Shown: positions 1-4,819 of the stretch, piece after piece
Numbering within the stretch: position 1 is the stretch's first letter
Layout of the letters: the number at the start of each line of letters is the position of its first letter
Assembly (NCBI GenBank): GCA_946631805.1
Contig: CAMPAJ010000077.1
Coordinates: 1-7,550, forward strand
Length of the DNA: 7,550 nt
Reading direction: 5' to 3'
Source of the DNA: an uncultured Eggerthellaceae bacterium
Lineage (GTDB): Bacteria > Actinomycetota > Coriobacteriia > Coriobacteriales > Eggerthellaceae
Program-made: the position numbers and the translations under genes
The notes under the pieces: model-generated
Databases searched by the model: none
Told to the model about the DNA's origin: nothing
What the model saw: the letters and a program-made list of their open reading frames with translations, nothing else

Positions 1-61
1 GCGTGAATCCCTGCTCCTTGCGGCACGACGCGATGAAGCTTCCGATCTTTTCCTGGTTCAT
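1..61 (-). CDS. XRE-type helix-turn-helix regulator, N-terminal 20 codons only
   Basis: The minus strand reads MNQEKIGSFIASCRKEQGFT and runs off the left edge. This is the usual opening of Cro/C1-type (XRE) DNA-binding regulators: first helix 'IGSFIASCRKEQG', then the 'LTQxxLA' turn, of which only the start is seen. The start is well supported: an AAAGGAGGTG ribosome binding site at 68-77 lies 6 nt before the ATG at 61. The rest of the protein is outside the window, so its effector domain and targets are unknown. It is divergent from the lipoprotein at 427, and the inverted repeats at 118-187 lie in its upstream region, which fits autoregulation (inference). Confidence 0.8.
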   Translation of the reverse strand, partial: MNQEKIGSFIASCRKEQGFT

Positions 62-117
62 GGGGAGCACCTCCTTTCCATGGATACTGTAGGTCCTTCC
101 GACGGCGATTACCACGA

Positions 118-187
118 ACCAGCGGTTGAGTCAACGCTGGTCAGCGCATTATCAACCACTGGTTGAGCTGTTTGGCGTTGCTCAACG
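118..187. promoter_or_regulatory. Cluster of inverted repeats with TTGA/TCAA half-sites (candidate operators)
   Basis: Seen directly: ACCAGCG at 118-124 and CGCTGGT at 135-141 flank TTGA-G-TCAA (126-134). TCAACCA (152-158) and TGGTTGA (160-166) form a perfect 7-bp palindrome around one base. GTTGAGC (162-168) and GCTCAAC (180-186) form a third, and CGTTG/CAACG at 176-187 a fourth. The repeated core is (C)TCAAC or its complement, about six times in 70 bp. The cluster lies 40-110 bp before the XRE-type regulator start and over 200 bp before the lipoprotein start. I infer a multi-site operator for a dimeric repressor, most simply the regulator at 1-61. Confidence 0.5.
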
Positions 188-206
188 AGGTGGCTGTCCT
201 CTGTGC

Positions 207-253
207 CATCCCTCCACTTACGTGCTCGATACGAGGCTCATGGTCGAGGGATG
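207..253. repeat. 8-bp inverted repeat enclosing a smaller hairpin
   Basis: CATCCCTC at 207-214 is perfectly complementary to GAGGGATG at 246-253. Between them CTCG-ATA-CGAG (225-235) forms a short second hairpin, and CTCGA (225-229) could instead pair with TCGAG (244-248). No T-tract follows on either strand, so an intrinsic terminator is unlikely. It sits just upstream of the candidate -10 at 282 and could be a protein-binding site. Function unknown. Confidence 0.35.
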
Positions 254-281
254 CGCCTGTCTGATCGAAAGGGAGTAAGGC

Positions 282-287
282 TATAAT
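282..287 (+). promoter_or_regulatory. Candidate -10 box (TATAAT) for the lipoprotein gene
   Basis: A perfect TATAAT lies 140 bp before the lipoprotein start. The -35 region is poor: CTGATC at 261-266 gives 15 bp spacing and TCTGAT at 260-265 gives 16. The promoter would therefore be weak or activator-dependent, if real. Transcription would begin near 293-295 and give an untranslated leader of about 130 nt. Confidence 0.4.
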
Positions 288-426
288 GGGGCGCATATAC
301 GCCATCTGTCAAGGCTATCGATGTGGCCATTGGCGGGTGTGCGCCCCAAAGGTGCCTGGGCTTTCATCGGGACTGCCCCGATACTCAGCCAATGCATGCA
401 ACGCCACTTCAGCGCAGGGAGAGAAA
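288..426 (+). promoter_or_regulatory. Possible structured 5' leader of the lipoprotein gene
   Basis: Pairings seen by eye: GGGGCGCA (288-295) with TGCGCCCC (340-347); CGCCA (300-304) with TGGCG (331-335) inside it; ATCGGG (366-371) with CCCGAT (377-382), extended by CTGGG (356-360) with CTCAG (384-388). A competing pairing, CATTGGC (328-334) with GCCAATG (388-394), excludes the second helix, as in switching leaders. I recognise no known riboswitch class. If transcription starts at 293-295 the first helix loses most of its 5' arm, so the outer repeat may be an operator instead. The frame is open from an ATG at 286, but it has no ribosome binding site and a cytosolic-looking extension ahead of the signal peptide. 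Confidence 0.3.
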
Positions 427-1128
427 ATGTATAGGCGGCAATTCCTAAAGATAGCGGTAACAGGTATTGGAACACTGGCGGGGGCCTCCGTGCTCGCAGG
501 ATGTGCTGGTGGGCAGTCTAGCTCGAGTTTGGCAATGAGCTCATCGTCGGTATCGTCGACTGGCTCAACCGAGCCCTTGGCGGAAAACTCATCGAGCGCG
601 AGTTCATCGGATGCGCTTCAACGTGCGAGTGTCGAAAACTCGAATCCTAGCACCAGCACAAGTGACGTAAGCGAAGCAGACAGCGCGAGTGACACAAGTA
701 GCGCAAACGGCACATCCGACATGACCGATTCGAATGATGCAAATTCGCAAACCGAAGCCGGTGGCGCAGCCGTCTCGGCAATCGCCATGCAAGCGAACGG
801 CACAACACTGCAGGTCACGTTGGCGGATACGGAAGCCGCCTCCGCACTCGTCGGGCTATTGCGCAATGGCCCCATCTCGGTCGACCTGCATCCTTACGGC
901 GGTTTCGAGAAAGTCGGCTCGTTGCCCGAACCGCTGCCGACGAACGACCGTCAAATCACGACGGCGCCCGGAGACGTCATGCTGTACCAGGGTAACCAGA
1001 TCACGGTCTTCCATGGCGTCAATGCCTGGGCGTATACACCCCTCGGTCACATCGAGGGTGCAACGCCCGAAAGCTTGCTGGACGTACTCGGCGAAGGGGA
1101 CGTCACAATCGAGCTATCCCTGATTTAG
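427..1128 (+). CDS. Tat-type lipoprotein with Ser-rich linker and cyclophilin-like domain
   Basis: The 233-aa protein opens MYRRQFLK, a twin-arginine-like motif (R3-R4-x-F6-L7-K8), then a hydrophobic stretch and a lipobox V-L-A-G-C with the lipidated cysteine at residue 26. It is probably exported folded and anchored to the outer face of the membrane. Residues about 30-112 are a low-complexity Ser/Thr/Asp/Asn linker. Residues about 117-232 match the cyclophilin-like fold family (Cyclophil_like type): ALVGLLRNGPISVDL, PLPTNDRQITTAPGDVMLYQGNQITVF, WAYTPLGHI. Members often stand alone or beside flavodoxin-like proteins; true prolyl isomerase activity is not established. The start at 427 is preferred over 286 because AGGGAG (416-421) precedes it and the signal sequence begins there. 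It stands alone, and a degenerate copy of its 3' end follows it. Confidence 0.85.
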   Translation: MYRRQFLKIAVTGIGTLAGASVLAGCAGGQSSSSLAMSSSSVSSTGSTEPLAENSSSASSSDALQRASVENSNPSTSTSDVSEADSASDTSSANGTSDMTDSNDANSQTEAGGAAVSAIAMQANGTTLQVTLADTEAASALVGLLRNGPISVDLHPYGGFEKVGSLPEPLPTNDRQITTAPGDVMLYQGNQITVFHGVNAWAYTPLGHIEGATPESLLDVLGEGDVTIELSLI

Positions 1129-1204
1129 GGGCGTTTGGGCGAACGGCGAAGCTGGCGTCACGATTGCGCGGATTGGGTTATCTCTGATTTAGGAGCGCTT
1201 TGGG
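1090..1204 (+). repeat. Degenerate tandem duplication of the lipoprotein 3' end
   Basis: Copy A, 1090-1138, is the real gene end, coding GEGDVTIELSLI-stop and then GGGGCGTTTGGG. Copy B, 1145-1204, begins GGCGAAG, shares CGTCAC, TATC-CTGATTTAGG and GCG-TTTGGG, and carries an extra block of about 11 nt. In its own frame copy B reads GEAGVTIARIGLSLI-stop, so it still looks like the coding end of a related gene. It is out of frame with copy A. The simplest reading is a tandem paralogue lost except for its last 15 codons. The alignment is by eye. Confidence 0.5.
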
Positions 1205-1235
1205 TGTTTTGGTTTTTTGCGATGATCAGCTCGTA

Positions 1236-1421
1236 TTAGACCGTAACTCCAAGCGCGACGCGGATGGCCTCCTCGTCGTAGCCCGCCGCGCGCAAGCGAT
1301 TCGCGGCCTGCTCGATACCTTGCTTCTTACCCTCGTCAACGCCGTTGGCGAAGCCATCCCTGTACCCGTCGCTGCGGTCCTGGGCGCGCAGCAGCTCCTC
1401 GTCGTATTCCGTCATGAACAT
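1236..1421 (-). CDS. Putative internal C-terminal product of Rpn copy 1 (Rpn_S-like), 61 aa
   Basis: In frame within copy 1, codon 239 is ATG in 'MFMTEYDEE'. A perfect GGAGG (1430-1434 on the complement) lies exactly 8 nt upstream, which is ideal for initiation. The 61-aa product is the charged helical tail without any nuclease residue. E. coli rpn genes are reported to make such an intragenic C-terminal protein (Rpn_S) that antagonises the full-length toxin. The site could be incidental, because Ala-Glu-Val-Arg is naturally written xxG-GAG-GTG. Its presence at identical spacing in all three local copies is why I list it. Confidence 0.4.
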   Translation of the reverse strand: MFMTEYDEELLRAQDRSDGYRDGFANGVDEGKKQGIEQAANRLRAAGYDEEAIRVALGVTV

Positions 1422-2135
1422 CGAACGCACCTCCGCCCTCTTCTCCTGCAGGTACGATGCCAGGTGCCCTGCGGCCAGGCAGTCTTCTATGGCTGCGCCC
1501 ACGGCCTCTTCCAGGGGCATTCTCCGAGCCTTATTATACTCCCGAACCCGTTCGACCAGGTACACGTAGCCTGCGAGGACGGGGCTGGCGGCGACGATGT
1601 CAGCGTTGTGCCCGCTGTTGATGTTGACAACTTCGCATTCGACTTCCACGGCGGGGCTGGGCAGCGAGAACAAGGATGACAGGCGGAGAGTCTCCCGCTC
1701 GGGCCTTTCGTTTCCCCCGATGTAGAACACGACGTAGCGCGGCACGGGCAGCTCGATCGGATGCGTGCCGTAGACGCTGGATCCGGATGCGCCGATGTAC
1801 GCCGAGTACAGTCTGCCGAAGTAGATGAGCCCGCGCAGCGGCATGTTGGGGTTGGGGGTGGACTGGTGCTCCCAGAGCACCATCTCGTCGGCCAGCAGGA
1901 ACGACACGTCGTTCTTGACGTTGAGGTATATGACGTCGTCGAGCGTGGTGAGCTCGAGCGCGTCCGGGTCGTCGTAGTCGGTCCCGTTGAGCGCGTTGTA
2001 GAGCTCGAGCGCGTTCGCCTTGCGCTCGGGCGAGCCGAACAGGTCCCTGAACACGGTGTCCTTGTAGTTGCGGTTGGGGGTTGCGCCGGGCTCCCTCCAT
2101 GCAGGCATGTTGCCGTTGCCAAATCCTTGTTCCAT
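1236..2135 (-). CDS. Rpn family PD-(D/E)XK nuclease / putative transposase, copy 1, full length
   Basis: A 299-aa protein of the Rpn (recombination-promoting nuclease) family, related to PDDEXK-type 'transposases'. Order seen: N-terminal NRNYKDTVFRDLFG (21-34); ALELYNALNGTDYDDP (42-57); nuclease core with D76 in 'VKNDVSFLL' and E89-x-Q91 in 'LWEHQSTPNPNMPLRG', the expected catalytic D...ExQ; 'PRYVVFYIG' (132-140); helical C-terminus with KRAEVRSMFMTEYDEE, GYRDGFANGVDEGKKQGIEQ and LRAAGYDEEAIRVALG. In this family the nuclease nicks or cuts DNA, promotes RecA-independent recombination and can be toxic or anti-phage. GGAGG (2141-2145) lies 5 nt before the ATG. It is convergent with the lipoprotein gene. 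An internal start at 1421 is annotated separately. Copy 3 is a close paralogue. Confidence 0.9.
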   Translation of the reverse strand: MEQGFGNGNMPAWREPGATPNRNYKDTVFRDLFGSPERKANALELYNALNGTDYDDPDALELTTLDDVIYLNVKNDVSFLLADEMVLWEHQSTPNPNMPLRGLIYFGRLYSAYIGASGSSVYGTHPIELPVPRYVVFYIGGNERPERETLRLSSLFSLPSPAVEVECEVVNINSGHNADIVAASPVLAGYVYLVERVREYNKARRMPLEEAVGAAIEDCLAAGHLASYLQEKRAEVRSMFMTEYDEELLRAQDRSDGYRDGFANGVDEGKKQGIEQAANRLRAAGYDEEAIRVALGVTV

Positions 2136-2145
2136 CGCAACCTCC

Positions 2146-2437
2146 GCCCTCTTTCCATGCGCTTGCGGGAAGAGCGTACATCTGCGACCTTGCCGTGGAA
2201 GTCGACGATTGCCAGCACGAAATGGCCGCGTAAATGGTTTGGGCCTGAATCGCAGCTTGCTGGAACCGTGCCTTGTGATGCGTACGCCTTAGCTGGCGTT
2301 CAAGCCGATTTCAGCTAAATCTTATCTTCATGCTGTCCTGAAACTGAACTGCATGCGAAGCGATGCCCGTCCCTTCTCTGGCGGCGCGAACAGAGTCGGG
2401 GCCCGCATGCGCCTCTGCCGATAACGGCCGAATTGGC
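2146..2437. other. Intergenic stretch between Rpn copy 1 and the ferredoxin remnant, no recognisable gene
   Basis: No protein in any frame looks like a known family. TTAGCTG (2289-2295) and CAGCTAA (2312-2318) form a 7-bp inverted repeat with a 16-nt loop, but only ATCTTATCTTC follows, so it is a poor terminator. On the minus strand a GATAAG-like box near 2324-2330 could serve Rpn copy 1, without a convincing -35. The stretch should hold the promoter of copy 1 and whatever follows the ferredoxin remnant. Confidence 0.4.
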
Positions 2438-3877
2438 TTATGCCCGTTCGGGCCTCGCGAACTCGCAGGGCACATCCACCTGGCACTTTCCGCAACCATG
2501 ATAGCCTGGGTACAGCAGCTGCGGCTTGGTGCGCTGGGCGTGGCATGTCTTACCGTTCCGGCCCGATTCTGCGGAAATCGCACCGGCGGGGCAGCGATTC
2601 GCGCACGCGCCGCACTTGATGCAGTAGTCGTCGATGCCTTCATAATCGCGCTCGCTCGCGTCACCGGTTGCGAGGGCCTGCAGCAGATCAACAACATTGC
2701 GTTCCGCTACACGAGCATCTCGAGCTTCCCGTTCGGGAAGAGCCTCAAATTTGTGTCGGGCCTCGCGTTCTACGGGTGCGAGAGTTTCCCCAACCCGAAT
2801 TTCCCGTCCTACCTGAGCAAGGACGCGAGCGGGGATTACTGGCGCTTCGACGGGCCGCTGTACGTCAAGGGCACCGATAACTACGACTACGCGTTCAAGG
2901 TCCTTGCGCTTGCGAACAAGGAGCGCGCAAAGAAAAAGCTTCCTGCCCTGAAGATGGACGCCGACCTGCTCAAGGCGGCCATGCAGCGCGCCTCCGAGGT
3001 GGCGGTCCTGTTCGAGCACACGCGGCCGACCGGCCAGGACTGCTTCAGCGCCTCGCCCAAGATGTCGGGCGAGAACATCGCCGTGTACCAATCGAGCCCC
3101 GCGAGCGTTATGAAAACGTGGATGAATTCGCCTGGTCACAAGGCGAACATCATGTCGAGCGATTTCAAGTCGATAGGAATAGGGTGCTTCGTGCAGAACG
3201 GGTCGTATTGCTGGGTGCAGGCGTTCGGGACGGAAGCCGCCTCGCCCGTCGCCGCCAAGACCGCGAACAAGACCGTCACACATGCCGTGAACCTGTTCCC
3301 GGCGGACCAAAAGATCAAGCTCAAGCTGGAGTCGAGCGCGGGCGCAAAAGTCGGCGCCACCTCGACGCTGACGGTGCGCTCGAACGAGGACTGGGCCATA
3401 GCGCGGGTGCTGGCCAAGAGCTTCACCTGGCCTTCCTCGAACACGAAGATCGCCACGGTGAGTGCGGCCAGGAAGGTCTCGTTCAAGAAGGTCGGAACGG
3501 TTAAGATCACCGCGAAGGTCAAGAACAGCAGCCAGAAGGTGACGCGCACGTTCAAAGTGGCCAAGGGCAAGCAGCCGCTCGTGCTCAAGCTCGCGAAGAA
3601 GCAGGTGAAGCTTAAGGCGAAGAGCCTGGCCAAGAAGAAGGCCGTCATCAAGGGCGCGGTCAAGGCCAGCAAAGCCAAAGGCAAGGTGACCTACAAGAAC
3701 GCGAGCACGAAGAAGGCCGCCAAGAAGCTGAAGGTCAACGCCAAGAACGGGGCGATCACCGTCCTGAAGGGCACCAAGAAGGGCACGTATTCGGTGAAGG
3801 TCAAGGCCACGGCAAAGGGAAACTCGAACTACACCTCCGGCAGCAAGACCGTGACGGTTAAGGTCGTGGTGTCATAA
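2363..3877 (+). CDS. CAP-domain (SCP/PR1-like) surface protein with Ig-like tail, 5'-truncated
   Basis: The open frame runs from an ATG at 2363 (504 codons), but the first ~99 residues are only the antisense of the ferredoxin remnant and contain no signal peptide. Recognisable protein starts near 2660 (residue 100). Residues 103-150 look like BspA-type leucine-rich repeats (CEGLQQINNIAF; LKFVSGLAFYGCESF). Residues ~174-290 are a CAP domain: NYDYAFKVLALANKERAK, H219 in FEHTRP, E237 in SGENIA, and H259 in MNSPGHKANI. Residues ~310-400 are a Big_2-like Ig fold (ATVSAARKVSFKKVGTVKITAKV). Residues 402-504 are a very Lys-rich Ig-like tail (KKGTYSVKVKATAKGN). Relatives are secreted, wall-associated proteins. 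No LPxTG follows. Without its original start and export signal, this copy is probably not functional. No ribosome binding site supports 2363. Confidence 0.7.
   Translation: MPVPSLAARTESGPACASADNGRIGLCPFGPRELAGHIHLALSATMIAWVQQLRLGALGVACLTVPARFCGNRTGGAAIRARAALDAVVVDAFIIALARVTGCEGLQQINNIAFRYTSISSFPFGKSLKFVSGLAFYGCESFPNPNFPSYLSKDASGDYWRFDGPLYVKGTDNYDYAFKVLALANKERAKKKLPALKMDADLLKAAMQRASEVAVLFEHTRPTGQDCFSASPKMSGENIAVYQSSPASVMKTWMNSPGHKANIMSSDFKSIGIGCFVQNGSYCWVQAFGTEAASPVAAKTANKTVTHAVNLFPADQKIKLKLESSAGAKVGATSTLTVRSNEDWAIARVLAKSFTWPSSNTKIATVSAARKVSFKKVGTVKITAKVKNSSQKVTRTFKVAKGKQPLVLKLAKKQVKLKAKSLAKKKAVIKGAVKASKAKGKVTYKNASTKKAAKKLKVNAKNGAITVLKGTKKGTYSVKVKATAKGNSNYTSGSKTVTVKVVVS
2438..2662 (-). pseudogene. 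C-terminal remnant of a two-cluster 4Fe-4S ferredoxin-type protein
   Basis: About 74 codons with a natural stop read DASERDYEGIDDYCIKCGACANRCPAGAIS, then CHAQRTKPQ and GYHGCGKCQVDVPCEFARPERA. The first motif C-x2-C-x2-C-x3-C-P is a classic 4Fe-4S site. The later C plus CGKCQVDVPC looks like the second site of the epoxyqueuosine-reductase-like / ferredoxin proteins common in anaerobes, where this module is the C-terminal end of a longer electron-transfer protein. The frame stays open to the right, but beyond about 2662 it is only the antisense of the CAP gene, so the N-terminal part and promoter are gone. I see no start codon or ribosome binding site at the break. A product is unlikely. Confidence 0.7.
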
Positions 3878-3924
3878 CGCTGCAGCGAAGGGTACGGGCG
3901 GTTGCGGCTCGAGCGACACGGCGT

Positions 3925-3942
3925 CCGCAGTTAAGATTGCGG
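3925..3942 (+). terminator. Weak hairpin downstream of the CAP gene
   Basis: CCGCAGT (3925-3931) pairs with ATTGCGG (3936-3942), with one G-T pair and a TAAG loop. TGATTTGTTAG follows, and a five-T run lies farther on at 3963-3967. The T-tract is broken, so termination would be inefficient. It lies between the convergent CAP gene and Rpn copy 2 remnant. Confidence 0.35.
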
Positions 3943-3975
3943 TGATTTGTTAGAGCGTCACGTTTTTGCTAGCGA

Positions 3976-4191
3976 TCACTCGGCGGGCCTCGAGCCGAGG
4001 ACGACGCGGATGGCCTCCTCGTCATAACCCGCCGCACGCAAGCGCTCGGCGGCTTGTGCAACGCCCTGCTCGATACCTTGCTCGATACCTTGCTTCTTAC
4101 CCTCGTCGATGCCGTTGGCGAAGCCGTCCCTATAACCGTCGCGGCGGTCGAGAGCGCGCTGCTTCTCCTCGTCGAACTCCGTCATGAACAT
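3976..4191 (-). CDS. Putative stand-alone Rpn C-terminal protein (Rpn_S-like), 71 aa
   Basis: Inside the copy 2 remnant an ATG at 4191 begins MFMTEFDEEKQRALDRRDGY, with GGAGG (4200-4204 on the complement) 8 nt upstream. The 71-aa product is helical and charged and contains a GIEQ-GIEQ-GVAQ repeat. It covers the same region as the internal products proposed for copies 1 and 3. Because the nuclease half is deleted, this would be an inhibitor-like piece without its toxin. It could still bind the full-length paralogues if they oligomerise through this tail (inference). No promoter is visible for it. Confidence 0.4.
   Translation of the reverse strand: MFMTEFDEEKQRALDRRDGYRDGFANGIDEGKKQGIEQGIEQGVAQAAERLRAAGYDEEAIRVVLGSRPAE
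4057..4092. repeat. 12-bp tandem repeat in the Rpn copy 2 tail
   Basis: CTCGATACCTTG occurs twice in tandem at 4069-4080 and 4081-4092, preceded by a degenerate unit TGCAACGCCCTG at 4057-4068. On the coding (minus) strand this gives GIEQ, GIEQ, GVAQ. Copy 1 has only one GIEQ unit at the same place, so this is an expansion or contraction by slippage in the C-terminal helix. Confidence 0.75.
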
Positions 4192-4436
4192 CGAACGCAC
4201 CTCCGATCGCTTGCGCTCCAGGTAGGAGGCCAGATAGCCCTTGGACACGCACTCGTCGATGGCCGCGTCGACGGCCCGGGCGGGCGGCATGCCCCGCACC
4301 CCATTATAGTCGCGCACCCGCTCGACGAGGTAGACGTATCCCGCCAGCGTGGGGCTCGCCCCGGCCCCAACAGCAGCTGGGGTTGACGTTGCGAGCGATT
4401 TCGCGTGGCCATCCGCAAACACGGTCTAGTTGCGGT

Positions 4437-4819
4437 CAAGCTCACCTAGCAATTGCCGCCATACGTATGCACGAGTTTACCGATGCCTGCCCTCGAGGTT
4501 CCGGCTCGCCGATGCCGGCCGATGTTTTCCACCTGCCTCGATAGAGCCGTCGTTTTCGCTCAAGCTCCTCGCAGAAAGCGTGCCGCCTGGGGAAATGGCG
4601 CGTGGAAAGCTTCTCGGTCATACCGCGGCCATCGCTATTTCATGCTCGTGCCAGCTTCCGACGGATTCGGGGCATACCGAACGTGCGCGCCGGCTAGGCT
4701 TGCTCCAGAGCCGAGTCGTTTCCCGCACGTTTGCAGGCAAGACCCAAGCGGCATGCCGGGAAAGATGGCCCCTTTAGAATTCTCCGCAGTGAGGACCGAT
4801 AGGGAAGGAGGCTAGCCCC
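4437..4819. other. Intergenic stretch, no recognisable gene; promoter region of Rpn copy 3
   Basis: Two overlapping plus-strand open frames (4430-4777 and 4453-4815) look like translated non-coding DNA: Cys/Arg/Pro-rich, no domain, no ribosome binding site. CCGGC (4501-4505) and GCCGG (4514-4518) form a small hairpin before CCGATGTTTT, too weak to call a terminator. TAGAAT at 4775-4780 is a candidate -10 for Rpn copy 3, about 40 bp before its start, without a clear -35. Confidence 0.45.

Larger units (their letters stand above)
3976..4436 (-). pseudogene. Rpn copy 2: internally deleted, nuclease core lost, C-terminal half intact
   Basis: The 3' part encodes ASPTLAGYVYLVERVRDYNGVRGM, KRSEVRSMFMTEFDEE, GYRDGFANGIDEGKKQGIEQ and LRAAGYDEEAIRVVLG, colinear with copy 1 residues ~183-297. 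At the 5' end a remnant reads D-R-N-stop-T-V-F-A-D (4436-4410). It corresponds to NRNYKDTVFRD of copy 1 with a small deletion that creates TAG (4426-4428). Between the two pieces, roughly residues 32-165, including the catalytic D and ExQ, are missing. Just before ASPTLAGY, DNA matching the codons for N-V-N-P is still present, but 5 nt shorter than in copy 3 and so frameshifted. A GTG at 4422 opens the frame but has no ribosome binding site. No nuclease can be made; the C-terminal ORF is undamaged. Confidence 0.85.

Noticed and set aside
286..426. Upstream ATG giving a 47-residue longer lipoprotein
   Set aside because: It would bury the Tat/lipobox signal internally, lacks a ribosome binding site and overlaps the TATAAT box.
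2289..2318. TTAGCTG/CAGCTAA inverted repeat
   Set aside because: Short stem, 16-nt loop and no T-tract, with no plausible gene ending there on the plus strand.
2663..3310. Rightward part of the minus-strand frame that contains the ferredoxin motifs
   Set aside because: Beyond about 2662 it is the antisense of the LRR/CAP coding sequence, Arg/Val/Gly-rich with no ferredoxin-like features. Only the 2438-2662 part is supported.
4430..4815. Two overlapping plus-strand open frames before Rpn copy 3
   Set aside because: No recognisable domain, no ribosome binding site, and composition typical of translated GC-rich non-coding DNA.
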